64,000 nucleotides of DNA from Candidatus Kouleothrix ribensis (GTDB lineage: Bacteria; Chloroflexota; Chloroflexia; Chloroflexales; Roseiflexaceae): positions 3,844,001 to 3,908,000 of the forward strand of contig JADKGW010000001.1 of assembly GCA_016722075.1 (NCBI GenBank), given 5' to 3'. The notes beneath the pieces were generated by a model. That model ran no database searches. It worked only from the letters and a program-made list of their open reading frames with translations, and was not told the DNA's origin. The position numbers and the translations under genes are program-made. Shown one piece after another: positions 35,117-44,042 of the stretch (the first letter of the stretch is position 1; every line of letters starts with the position of its first letter).

Positions 35117-35710
35117 CTAGGCCCCGCCGAAATAGCGCAAGGCCAGGCGCAGGCGCTCTTCGATCGCCGGCGGCGCATCGGCCGGCAGCGCGGCAATAGC
35201 GGCATTGGCCTCGGCGGCACTGAAGCCCAGGCCCACCAGCATTTCGGCCAGCTCGGCGTTAGCCGCAAGCATGGCCGGGGTGGCGCCCGCCGCCGGCAGC
35301 CCGCCCTTGATATCGAGCTTGCCGCGCAGCTCGAGCACCAGCCGCTCGGCGGTCTTCTTGCCGATGCCCGGCGTGCGCGCGAGGCGGCTGACATCACCGG
35401 AGGCAATAATCATGCGCAGCTCGTCGGAGGGGGCCGACGAAAGCAGGCTAAGCGCGACTTTCGGGCCGATCCCACTGACGCTCAGCAGTGTCTCGAACAG
35501 GTGGCGCTGATCGGTGGAGGCAAAGCCATACAGCGCCAGCAGATCCTCGCGGATGTGCAGGTGCGTGTACAGCCGCACCTCGCTGCCGATCTCGCCGAGC
35601 GAGCCGAGTACGTTGCGCGGGGCGAAGATCTGAAAGCCGACGCCGCCGGTCTCGACCACGGCATGGTCGACGCCGGTGAACAGGAGGGTACCGCGAATTG
35701 ATGCGATCAT
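35117..35710 (-). CDS. ruvA: Holliday junction branch migration protein RuvA
   Basis: The 197-residue protein has the OB-fold N-terminus (MIASIRGTLLFTGVDHAVVET), two helix-hairpin-helix motifs (LLSVSGIGPKVALSLLS and LARTPGIGKKTAERLVLEL) and a C-terminal RuvB-binding three-helix domain ending RLALRYFGG. It binds four-way junctions as a tetramer and loads RuvB. Neither ruvB nor ruvC is adjacent in this window. The longer frame upstream is the shadow of the neighbouring gene and is rejected. Confidence 0.97.
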   Translation of the reverse strand: MIASIRGTLLFTGVDHAVVETGGVGFQIFAPRNVLGSLGEIGSEVRLYTHLHIREDLLALYGFASTDQRHLFETLLSVSGIGPKVALSLLSSAPSDELRMIIASGDVSRLARTPGIGKKTAERLVLELRGKLDIKGGLPAAGATPAMLAANAELAEMLVGLGFSAAEANAAIAALPADAPPAIEERLRLALRYFGGA

Positions 35711-35775
35711 GGCTGCTGTCTCCGCTAGGCTGGCACCGGCGAGGCAGCAGCGATTATAACAAAGATTCGATCGCG

Positions 35776-38700
35776 CTAATGCAGTTGCTGATACAGCGCG
35801 GCGGTCGAGGGTTCGGGGGTGGCGCCAAGCGATCGCAGCGAGCCACGCAGGTGCTCGAATGTAGCATTGACCAGCGAGCGATTGCCGAAGCGCGCGGCCA
35901 GGCGCATCAGCTGGGTGGCGGTCTGCTCGCGGCAGCCATCGACCTGGAGCACGCGCTGGTAGTAGTGGATGGCCAGCTGGGGCGCATCGTGCTCGGCCAC
36001 GTGCGCGAGCTGCTCGAGCGCATCGAGGTAGCGCTCTTGAAGATGCGCGCGGCGCGCGTCGGCCCACAGCGCCGCGCTCAGCGGCGCGGCCGCCAGAAAG
36101 TCGCCACGGTACAGCTCAATTGCGCGCTGGGCCATCTCGCGATTGACCGGCGGCTCGAGCGCCTGCTCAAACCGGCGCACGTCATAGTCGATCGCCTGCC
36201 AGGCGCTGCGAATAGCGCAGTGGCCATCGCGCGCCGCCACGGCCAGGCCGGTTTGCACCCGCAGGCGCCGCAGCGCCTGGTGCAGTGCAGGCATAGACAG
36301 CTCGCCGGCGCCCCAGACGGCCTCCCACAGGCGGTCGACGGTCAGCCCGGCCGGGCCGGCGTCGAGCAGGCGCACTAGCAGGGCGCGGTGCAGTGGCGAT
36401 AGCTCGCAGGGCTCGTCGTCGATCAGGCAGGCAAACGGGCCAAATGCGGTCACCTGCCAGCGCGATGGGCTGGGCTGGCGCAGCCGATCGGCCAGCCGGG
36501 CGGCCAGGGGGGTCTCGGCTGCTGCCGCCGCCAGCACGCGCCGGTGCGCCCGCGTGATCCGCAGCAGCACTGCCTCGGGCAGGCGTGCGGCGCGCGCCTC
36601 GAAGGTGCGCCAGGCCGGCTCGGCCGCCGGCCAGCCGCCATATTCGAGCTGGAGGGCCGCCTGTAGCAGCGCCAGGTAGGCCTGCTCGGGCACGCTCAGG
36701 TATGGCCGGGCCTCGGCCGCCGTGCGTGCCAGCTCGGCAACATGCTCGAGCAGCGGGCGACGCTGCTGCATGCATAGGAGCGCCTCGCCCAGCACCAGGC
36801 GGCCACGCACCTCGGGCTGGCCGGTGATAGTCAGCGCCGACACAATATCGAGCCAGGCCTGCGCCACGGCAAGCTCGCCCTGGAGCGCGGCCGACCACAG
36901 CGCGCCGGCAGCGGCGACTGCCACACTGCTCGGCACATCCATACGCATAGCCAGCGCGTGCGCCTCGGCAAAGCGCGCCAGTGCCAGGTCGAGCTCGCCT
37001 TCGATCAGATCGGCCTCGGCCATGCTACAGCGCAGCAGCGTCTCCTCGCGGCGCCGGCCAGTCTGGCGGGCGATTGCAAGGCCGGCCGCAAGCGCCTCGC
37101 GCGATTCGTCGTAGCGGCCTTCTTCCATGGCCAGCGTACCAAGGTTGTTGAGCGTCAGCGCGCGGCGGCCGTGGTTGCCCGAAGCCTGCCAGCACGCGTC
37201 GGCCTGCTTGAGGTGCCGCAGCGCTGTCGCGCGGTTGCCACGCGTGGCGTACGCCCAGCCGAGGTTGTCGTGAATATCTGCGAGTACGCTCGGGTCGTCG
37301 GCCGGCGCCAGCGCGCGGGCCTGCTCGAGCGCCGCAATCGCGCCGGCAAGGTCGCCGCCGAGGATCTGCACGCGCCCACTGATGATGTAATACTCGAGGT
37401 GTAGCTGTGGCGGCAGCGACTGGATGGGCGTAGCCTCGAGCGTAGCGTGCGCGCGGGCGTAGTCGCCCTGCAGGTTCAAGAAATCGGCACGCAGCATATG
37501 CGCCTCGCAGCGCATCGCCGCGTCGCCAACCGTTTCGACCAGCTCGATCGCCAGGTAGGCGCGTTCCCACAGCGCCAGGTCGCTGTACACGCGGGCCTGG
37601 GCCAGCAGCAGATCCGGCGGTAAGTCGGCGGTATGCAGGCCGCGCAGTGCCGGGCGCGGCCCATTGAGCTCGCGCGCGTGTGCGCCGGCCTCGGCCGGCT
37701 GGAGGCGCTCGAAGCAGGCCAGCAGGGTCACCTGGCGCGAGCGCCGGCGGAAGGGCGGGATAGCCGCGCGCAGCAGCGCAATCGCGTGATCGAAGGCGCC
37801 GGCGGCCAGGTAGCACTCAAGCGCGCGCTCAAGGTCGTCCTCGTTGCGATACAGCTCGGCCGCACGCAGCAGCAGCCGGTATTGGCGCTGCGGGTCGCGC
37901 GCAAGCCGCGAGCGCAGGAAATCGCGAAACAGGCTGTGGTAGGCCAGCCAGCCGGCGCGGCTCGACACAAACAGCCCGTGACGCTTCACCTCATCGAACA
38001 GCAGCGCGGCATTGCCGCACTGGCACAGCGCCTCGCAGCGCTGCGGCGACAGATCCTCGAGTACGCTGGTATCTTCCAGAAAGCGCTGCAGCTCGGGCGC
38101 GATCGGCGCGATGATCTGCTCGGCGAAGAACGCATACACCTGGCTTGTGTCGGTCTCGACTGGCACAGCCACCAGGGCCGCGCCCGAGTCGTGGTCGCGC
38201 GGCTGCGCGTCGGCGCCGGCCAGGCCGGCCCGATCGAGCGACAGCACGATCCCGGTGATCCAGCCGCCGAGCCGGCCGACCAGCTGCTCGGCATGCGCAT
38301 CGGAGAGCGTGAGGCCGTAGGCCTGGCCGGCCAGGCGCTGAGCCTCGGCCGCGCTAAACTGGAGTGTGGTATAGTCGTAGACGGCGGCGCGCCCCTGTGT
38401 GACCATGCGCACCAGGCCGTGCAGCGCGGGCAGCGTGCGCGACACCAGCACCACGTGGCAGTTGATCGCATACTGCGCGATCGAGGCCAGCAGATCGAAG
38501 ATCAGCGCGGAGCCAGGCAAGCCGGGCTGCGGCGCGTTATCGAACACGTGAAAGTCGTCGAGCACCAGCGCGAACGGCGTACGCCCGGCCGAGATCGCCA
38601 GTGCTGCGGCATGGATCAGCTCGTTCAGGCCCTGCGGCGAGGTGGCCGCCAGGCGTGCCAGCAGCTCGGCCGCGCCCGGCACGAATTCGGCAATACTATG

Positions 38701-38949
38701 CAGCAAATAATCGAGGAACAGCTTAGGATCGCGGTCGCTCGGGTCGAGCGTATACCAGGCCACAGGCAAGCGGCTGGTAGCCGCCCACTGCGCCAGCGCG
38801 GTCGTTTTGCCCCAGCCGGCCGGTGCGGCCAGCGCCACCACGCGGCGCGAGCCGATCGTCTGCTCGAGCTCGGCCAGCAGCCAGGCCCGCTCGGTTAGCG
38901 GGCGGCCATCGGTGGGGATGATCAGCTTCTGCTGAAAGCGCAACGACAT
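35776..38949 (-). CDS. MalT-like STAND ATPase regulator with C-terminal winged helix and BTAD
   Basis: The 1057-residue protein begins with a LuxR/MalT-type NTPase: RERAWLL-like entry, Walker A APAGWGKTT near residue 42 and VLDDFHVFDN (Walker B). A helical region and an array of TPR-like repeats (about 400-800) follow. The last 230 residues hold a winged-helix domain (FGPFACLIDDEPCELSPLHRALL) and a bacterial transcriptional activation domain (AIELYRGDFLAAAPLSAALW). MalT itself ends in a LuxR helix-turn-helix; here a SARP-like tail takes its place. It would be a large one-component regulator; ligand and targets are unknown. GAGGG lies 5 bases before the ATG. Confidence 0.88.
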   Translation of the reverse strand: MSLRFQQKLIIPTDGRPLTERAWLLAELEQTIGSRRVVALAAPAGWGKTTALAQWAATSRLPVAWYTLDPSDRDPKLFLDYLLHSIAEFVPGAAELLARLAATSPQGLNELIHAAALAISAGRTPFALVLDDFHVFDNAPQPGLPGSALIFDLLASIAQYAINCHVVLVSRTLPALHGLVRMVTQGRAAVYDYTTLQFSAAEAQRLAGQAYGLTLSDAHAEQLVGRLGGWITGIVLSLDRAGLAGADAQPRDHDSGAALVAVPVETDTSQVYAFFAEQIIAPIAPELQRFLEDTSVLEDLSPQRCEALCQCGNAALLFDEVKRHGLFVSSRAGWLAYHSLFRDFLRSRLARDPQRQYRLLLRAAELYRNEDDLERALECYLAAGAFDHAIALLRAAIPPFRRRSRQVTLLACFERLQPAEAGAHARELNGPRPALRGLHTADLPPDLLLAQARVYSDLALWERAYLAIELVETVGDAAMRCEAHMLRADFLNLQGDYARAHATLEATPIQSLPPQLHLEYYIISGRVQILGGDLAGAIAALEQARALAPADDPSVLADIHDNLGWAYATRGNRATALRHLKQADACWQASGNHGRRALTLNNLGTLAMEEGRYDESREALAAGLAIARQTGRRREETLLRCSMAEADLIEGELDLALARFAEAHALAMRMDVPSSVAVAAAGALWSAALQGELAVAQAWLDIVSALTITGQPEVRGRLVLGEALLCMQQRRPLLEHVAELARTAAEARPYLSVPEQAYLALLQAALQLEYGGWPAAEPAWRTFEARAARLPEAVLLRITRAHRRVLAAAAAETPLAARLADRLRQPSPSRWQVTAFGPFACLIDDEPCELSPLHRALLVRLLDAGPAGLTVDRLWEAVWGAGELSMPALHQALRRLRVQTGLAVAARDGHCAIRSAWQAIDYDVRRFEQALEPPVNREMAQRAIELYRGDFLAAAPLSAALWADARRAHLQERYLDALEQLAHVAEHDAPQLAIHYYQRVLQVDGCREQTATQLMRLAARFGNRSLVNATFEHLRGSLRSLGATPEPSTAALYQQLH

Positions 38950-39027
38950 AGATCCCTCGGCGAGCGGCGGGCGCCGGCCACGCGGGCGCACCAGGGCCGT
39001 CAGATTATGGGGGTGCAGACATAGCTG

Positions 39028-39057
39028 ATCGTACGCTGAGCAGCCGCCGCTTGTCAA
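39028..39057 (-). promoter_or_regulatory. promoter of the MalT-like gene
   Basis: Minus-strand TTGACA (39052-39057), 18-base spacer, TACGAT (39028-39033). The -35 covers the start of the longest frame, which supports the inner start at 38949. Confidence 0.6.
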
Positions 39058-39191
39058 TCGGCCATGCGCCGTTTTTTGCCGCTACTCGCGGCCCTGTAAT
39101 GATATTGTAACGAACCGGCGTATCCTGGCGGGCCAACCGGTGCCGGCGCAGCTGCGCCCAACTGGTGATCTCGAACGTCTAATTGTATAAG

Positions 39192-39350
39192 CGGTACGCG
39201 GTTGCCCGCGCTCCGGGCATGGTCTGCCTGCGGCAGCGCGCTGCGGGGGCTTTTCTTTCTGCACCCTGCGCACGCACAAACCAGGCCCACGCGAACAGCA
39301 GCGCGCCAGGCTGCCGCAGGCCAACCCACCAGCTGCGCACGCCGCTGCTC
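39192..39350. repeat. diverged copy of the dispersed palindromic element
   Basis: This fills much of the 440-base gap between the MalT-like and hydrolase genes (38950-39389). TGCCTGCGGCAGC (39225-39237) and GGCTGCCGCAGGCC (39309-39322) face each other, followed by AGCTGCGCACG. The interior is unrelated to other copies. The rest of the gap holds the promoter at 39028-39057 and nothing else I can name. Confidence 0.55.
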
Positions 39351-39389
39351 AAAGCATGTGCGCACGAATCGCTCTGGAAAGGCAGCAGG

Positions 39390-40217
39390 ATGATCAAGCA
39401 ATCCGATCCAGGTGCCAACGCTACCGCGATGGCCTTCTTCGAGCAGCGCGGGCCGGTCGGTGTGCTGATGCTCCATGGCTACAGCGGCGCGCCGGGCGAG
39501 CTGCACCCGATGGGCCTGGCGCTGGCCGGGGCCAACTACACCGTACACGGCCCGCTCCTGGCCGGCCACGGCGGCGCGCCGGCCGAGCTGTTCGGTGTCA
39601 CCTGGGAGGACTGGCTGAGCTCGGCTGTGGCCGGGCTGCGGCGGCTGCGCGCGGTGTGCCGCACGATCTATGTGTGCGGCTTCTCGGCCGGTGGGCTGCT
39701 GGCGCTGCGGCTGGCCGCGCACGTGCCGATCGCCGGGCTGATCACCCTGGCGCCGGCGCTGCAGCTGCGCGGCGGCCGGCTGCTGCACGTCACTGGCTTG
39801 CTCCAGCACATTATGCCCTGGTACTATCCGCTGGCCAGGGCCAACTTCACCGACCCGGCCGTACGCGCGGCGGTGCGCGCACGCGTGCCAGAGGCCGACC
39901 TCGACAACCCGGCGGTGATCGAGACCATCCGGCGCGAGGCCAGGGTGCCGATCGGCTCGATCTACCAGCTGGCGCGGCTACAGAGCACTGCCCGGCGCGA
40001 ACTGGCCCGCATCACCGTGCCGACGCTCGTGCTCCAGGGCCGGCGCGACCAGACGGTCGACCCGCGCAGCGCCACGATCGTCGCGGGCGGCATTCGATCG
40101 CGCGACAAGCGGCTGGTCTGGTTCGAGCGCAGCGGCCACCAGCTGCCGCTCGAGGGCGAGCGCGAGGAAGTGTGGGCAACAGTACGCGCCTGGATCGACC
40201 AGCACAGCCGTATATGA
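39390..40217 (+). CDS. alpha/beta hydrolase, carboxylesterase/monoacylglycerol lipase type
   Basis: The 275-residue enzyme has the oxyanion loop VLMLHGYSGAPGE and the nucleophile elbow GFSAGG. The acid Asp lies in LVLQGRRDQTVD and the catalytic His in FERSGHQLP near the end. This order is that of Est30/monoacylglycerol-lipase-like esterases. The start MIKQSDPGA is preceded by GGAAAGG; the longer frame runs through the repeat element and is rejected. It stands alone between two oppositely oriented genes. Confidence 0.88.
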   Translation: MIKQSDPGANATAMAFFEQRGPVGVLMLHGYSGAPGELHPMGLALAGANYTVHGPLLAGHGGAPAELFGVTWEDWLSSAVAGLRRLRAVCRTIYVCGFSAGGLLALRLAAHVPIAGLITLAPALQLRGGRLLHVTGLLQHIMPWYYPLARANFTDPAVRAAVRARVPEADLDNPAVIETIRREARVPIGSIYQLARLQSTARRELARITVPTLVLQGRRDQTVDPRSATIVAGGIRSRDKRLVWFERSGHQLPLEGEREEVWATVRAWIDQHSRI

Positions 40218-40391
40218 TGCCGGAAGCTGCCTGAAAAGCAGGGCTGCGCGGGGCACAGCCCTGTTCTGGCCGGCTTTCAGGTGGAGGGTTTTTCGTTGAT
40301 CGCGTTCCCATACGGCGGCTGTGCCGCCGCATTAGAACGCCACATCCGTTGCCAGTCGCGGCCAGACGTCGATCCCCCTTTACAGGCGGCT

Positions 40392-42065
40392 CTACCCGCG
40401 TTCCAGCCGGGCATCGAGCCGGCGCTCGGCGTCGAGCCGCTCGAGCGCGTAGTCCGACAGATCGACGAAGCGCATTGGCTCGGCCAGGGCGGGGTGTACC
40501 GCACGGATATGCGTATAGATCGCCTGGGCGACCTGCCGGTAGGCCGGGTGGCCCTGCGGCGACGAGCGCAGCTCGGCCAGGTGGTAGGCCGCGCGCAAGT
40601 TTATCGTGATGCGCCAGCGCACGCGGAAGGCCAGCGGCACCATGTACTGCGCTTGCTCGGGCAGATCGGCACCGATCGCCTGGGCGGCTTCGGCAGCGCG
40701 CTCGAGCGCCTGGGCATACGCCGGCGCCAGGCCATACGCAGCCAGCTCGGGCGGTGTTGTATAGCCGTGGCGCACGCTGTAGGCCTGGCGCTCCTGCGTC
40801 AGAATGCGGTGGCGCTGTAGATCGCGGTAGGCGCCCAGGTCGGCCAGGATGTCGAAGCTATAGTACGGCCGCTCGAACGCGCGGCCTGGCTTGTGGAAGC
40901 GGCTGCCGCGCTCGCCGACATACGCCCGAATGATCGCCAGGCGCTCGTCGGCGCTCAGCCCGGCCGCCAGCGCGCGCACCTGCGCCAGCGGCAGCTCGGC
41001 GTGCGGGTACAGAATATCGGCCACGACCTTGGCCTCGGCGTCGGGGTCGTATTCCACGAGGGTTACGGCGGGCGAATGAGCGGATGCAGGGTGTTCGGCG
41101 CTGCTGAGCGAAAGCGCTGCCAAATTTGCAACCTGCAACCCGCAATCTTCCAGCAGCGCATGCACCCGCTCGCGCATGCCGCGCAGGTAGGCCTGCTGGG
41201 CCTGGCCCCGCGCGCTGTTGGCCCGCTTCACGAACGAGGGGATCAGCGCGTTGAGCGCGTGCTGGAGCGCATGTGCCAGCGTGTGCAGCTCGGCCAGTGG
41301 CGACGCATACAGGCGCGTGAGCAGGTACTCGAAGGCGCGGCCATTGCCGAACAGCCCGACATTCGTGAGCGTGGCCATGGGCAGCAAGCCGCGCAGCAGA
41401 TCGCAGGCCTTGGCGCGCGTGGCGCTGCTATAGGCCCGCTCGGAGGTCTGCGCATCACGCGGGGTATGTGCCCGCACGGCCGCGATCGTCGGCTCGAGCA
41501 GCAGCGAATAGGTATCGAACAGGTGATCGAGCGCCTGCTCGTAGCGCGCGGCGTGGCGCGAGGCCATGATCGCACTTTCGCGCAGGTAGCGGTAGCGCCC
41601 GGCCAGCTTGCGGTTGAACACCACGTAGCGGGTCGACTTCTCGAGCGGGCTGATGCCGAGCCGGGCATCTTCGAGCGCCTTGGCCGCGATATTGCTGACG
41701 CCCTCGCAGGCCACATGCGCGCCGCCCAGCTCGGCCACCGAGTCGTCGCCATAGCCGATCAGCACGCGCTCGTAGAACGCCTCGGCCTGGCGCACCGCGA
41801 CGATCTGCTCCTGGCCGTGCTCGCGCGCTGCGCCGACGATCGCCGCAAAGCCCGACTCGGGCGCGTGGATGAATTCGTCGAGCAGGATGCGCCGCAGGCT
41901 CTTATCGGTGCGGCTGTAGCGCGAGAACAGCGCGCCCTTGACCACCTCGGGCAGGTTGCGCAGGCCGAAGATCGGCGCGTCGAGGTCGGTCACGAACGGC
42001 GCCAGCAGCGCGCGCTCGTCGCCCGTGAAGTGGTCGCCCCAGGGATCATGGGCCGGGGTGGTCAT
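40392..42065 (-). CDS. double-length ThyX-like FAD-dependent thymidylate synthase
   Basis: At 557 residues it is more than twice the size of usual ThyX (about 220-250). The second half carries LQRHRILTQERQAYSVRHGY (416-435), matching the ThyX motif RHRxxSxNExSxR with Thr for the first Ser. The first half has a ThyX-like region, YGDDSVAELGGAHVACEG and EKSTRYVVFNRK, without RHR. So it is a fused tandem in which one copy keeps the FAD/dUMP motif. Similar long proteins are known in Chloroflexota and Thermus relatives, generally annotated as ThyX-like. It may make dTMP, but the altered motif leaves room for another flavin-dependent reaction. AGGAG lies 9 bases before the ATG. Confidence 0.82.
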   Translation of the reverse strand: MTTPAHDPWGDHFTGDERALLAPFVTDLDAPIFGLRNLPEVVKGALFSRYSRTDKSLRRILLDEFIHAPESGFAAIVGAAREHGQEQIVAVRQAEAFYERVLIGYGDDSVAELGGAHVACEGVSNIAAKALEDARLGISPLEKSTRYVVFNRKLAGRYRYLRESAIMASRHAARYEQALDHLFDTYSLLLEPTIAAVRAHTPRDAQTSERAYSSATRAKACDLLRGLLPMATLTNVGLFGNGRAFEYLLTRLYASPLAELHTLAHALQHALNALIPSFVKRANSARGQAQQAYLRGMRERVHALLEDCGLQVANLAALSLSSAEHPASAHSPAVTLVEYDPDAEAKVVADILYPHAELPLAQVRALAAGLSADERLAIIRAYVGERGSRFHKPGRAFERPYYSFDILADLGAYRDLQRHRILTQERQAYSVRHGYTTPPELAAYGLAPAYAQALERAAEAAQAIGADLPEQAQYMVPLAFRVRWRITINLRAAYHLAELRSSPQGHPAYRQVAQAIYTHIRAVHPALAEPMRFVDLSDYALERLDAERRLDARLERG

Positions 42066-42132
42066 GGTGCTTCTCCTACAGCAAGGCATGGGCCGCAGCC
42101 GTGCGCCATCTGGGTGGCCGGCGCGCCGGGCC

Positions 42133-42138
42133 ATTCTA
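42133..42138 (-). promoter_or_regulatory. possible -10 of the ThyX-like gene
   Basis: Minus-strand TAGAAT lies 68 bases before the ATG; no convincing -35 is seen. Confidence 0.3.
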
Positions 42139-42179
42139 GCATACGATCTGCGACCGGTGGTAAAATAAGGCTCCGAGCG

Positions 42180-42417
42180 CGTGCGCCGTCGGCGCGGCGG
42201 TGGGTGGTTTACCTATCGGCGTTTTTTTGCCTGCGGTAGCAAGGTACGTTTCTGTTCCTGCGTTTTCGGTTGCGCTCGTAGCGCGCACAAATCGAAAACG
42301 CACACGATGCCGTACCGCGCTGCCGAAGGCAGGCATTACCCGAGACGCGGGCGACTGCGGAACTCCTGTTACCTGTCGGCGTACGCAGCCGGCGTATTTT
42401 TGCCTGCCGCAGCACTG
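42180..42417. repeat. dispersed palindromic element plus a half copy
   Basis: This fills the 411-base divergent gap between the ThyX-like and UxaA genes. A full element runs from about 42213 to 42372, with TTGCCTGCGGTAGC, an inner hairpin built on CGTTTTCGGTTGCGC and GCGCACAAATCGAAAACG, and the right arm GCTGCCGAAGGCAGGC. Its last 51 bases match 22937-22987. A lone left arm, GTACGCAGCCGGCGTATTTT with TGCCTGCCGCAGC, follows at 42381-42417. Confidence 0.7.
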
Positions 42418-42476
42418 TAGAGCATCAATCTGACCACAACAACAAACGTCAGCTTCACCAAAAGGAGACCCAACCG

Positions 42477-44021
42477 ATGCGAATCACGCTCCAGGACACG
42501 CCGGCGATCCAGCTGCACCCCAGCGACGACGTGGCGATTGCGCTAGCGCCGCTGGGGGCGCGGCGCACGATCGACGTGGCCGGGCAGGCCGTACGCCTGC
42601 AGGCCGACGTAGGCGCCGGGCACAAGTTCGCGCTGCGGGCGGTGGCGGCCGGCCAGCCGGTGCGGCGCTACGGCCAGGTGATCGGCTTCGCCAGCCGGCC
42701 GATCGCGCCAGGCGAGCATGTACACTCCCAGAACCTGGGCGTCGGCGATATGCAGCTCGACTACCAGTTCGGCACCGACCTGCAGCCGGTGGCCATGGTG
42801 CCGCCCGAGCAGCGCCGCAGCTTCATGGGCTACCGCCGCGCCGACGGCCGAACCGGCACGCGCAACACACTCGTAATCATCACCACAGTCAACTGCGCCG
42901 CACACGCGGTGCGCCAGATCGCTGCGCGCGCGCGCGCCGAGCTACTGCCGCACTTCCCGCACGTCACCGACATCGTGGCGCTCGCGCACAAGAGCGGCTG
43001 TGCCACCCGCGAGGGCAGCCCTGAGCTCGACATGCTTCAGCGCACGCTGGCCGGCTTCGCGCACAACCCGAACGTAGCCGACTACCTGTTCGTCGGGCTA
43101 GGCTGCGAGACCAACCAATTCGAGTCGATCTTCACGCGCCAGCGCGGCCAGTTTGGCGACGTGCGGCTGCCGCCGTATATCGGCATCCAGGACTCGGGCG
43201 GGGTAGCGGCCACGATCGAGGCGGGCGTGCGCGAGCTGGCCGCCCGGCTGCCGCGCGCCAACGCGTGCCGCCGCGAGCCGGTGCCGGTGAGCGAGCTGGT
43301 GCTGGCGCTACAGTGCGGCGGCAGCGACAGCTTCAGCGGCATCACCGCCAACCCCGCGCTCGGCCACGCCGTCGACCTGCTGGTGGCGCAGGGCGGCACG
43401 GCAGTGCTGAGCGAGACGCCCGAGATCTACGGAGCCGAGCACCTGCTGACGCGCCGGGCCGTGAGCCGCGCGGTAGGCGAGAAGCTGCTCGAGCGCATCC
43501 GCTGGTGGGAAGCCTACACCGAGCGCGAGGGCTTTGTGATCGACAACAACCCCTCGCACGGCAACAAAGCCGGCGGGCTAACCACGATCTACGAGAAATC
43601 GCTGGGCGCGGTGGCCAAAGGCGGCAGCCTGCCGCTGCAGGCGGTGTACGAGTATGCCGAGCCGATCGACCAGCGCGGCTTCACCTTCATGGACACACCC
43701 GGCTACGACCCGGTATCGGCGACCGGGCAGGTAGCCGGCGGCTGCAACCTGATCGCCTTCACCAGTGGGCGCGGCAGCTGCTTTGGCTTCAAACCGGTGC
43801 CTAGCCTCAAGATCGCCACGAACACCACCACCTACGAGCGCATGCGTAGCGACATGGACATCAACGCCGGGCGCATACTCGAAGGCGCCAGCGTCGAGGA
43901 AGTTGGGCGCGAAATCTTCGAGCGGCTGATCGCGCTGGCCTCGGGCGAGCCAAGCCTGAGCGAGGCCCAGGGCATCGGCGAGGAAGAGTTCAACCCGTGG
44001 ATTCTGGGCGCCACCATGTAG
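42477..44021 (+). CDS. UxaA-family altronate/galactarate-type dehydratase
   Basis: The 514-residue protein joins an N-terminal SAF domain (about 1-100) with a C-terminal UxaA domain beginning FMGYRRADGRTGTRNTLVI. Signatures include HKSGCATREGS, GLGCETNQFE, QCGGSDSFSGITANPA, LSETPEIYGAEHLL and FMDTPGYDPVSATGQVAGGCN. Such enzymes remove water from sugar acids (altronate, galactarate) with Fe2+. The specific substrate is uncertain because no other uronate gene is nearby. AAAGGAG lies 9 bases before the ATG. Confidence 0.88.
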   Translation: MRITLQDTPAIQLHPSDDVAIALAPLGARRTIDVAGQAVRLQADVGAGHKFALRAVAAGQPVRRYGQVIGFASRPIAPGEHVHSQNLGVGDMQLDYQFGTDLQPVAMVPPEQRRSFMGYRRADGRTGTRNTLVIITTVNCAAHAVRQIAARARAELLPHFPHVTDIVALAHKSGCATREGSPELDMLQRTLAGFAHNPNVADYLFVGLGCETNQFESIFTRQRGQFGDVRLPPYIGIQDSGGVAATIEAGVRELAARLPRANACRREPVPVSELVLALQCGGSDSFSGITANPALGHAVDLLVAQGGTAVLSETPEIYGAEHLLTRRAVSRAVGEKLLERIRWWEAYTEREGFVIDNNPSHGNKAGGLTTIYEKSLGAVAKGGSLPLQAVYEYAEPIDQRGFTFMDTPGYDPVSATGQVAGGCNLIAFTSGRGSCFGFKPVPSLKIATNTTTYERMRSDMDINAGRILEGASVEEVGREIFERLIALASGEPSLSEAQGIGEEEFNPWILGATM

Positions 44022-44042
44022 CGCTGCCATCGTAATGCGGCA

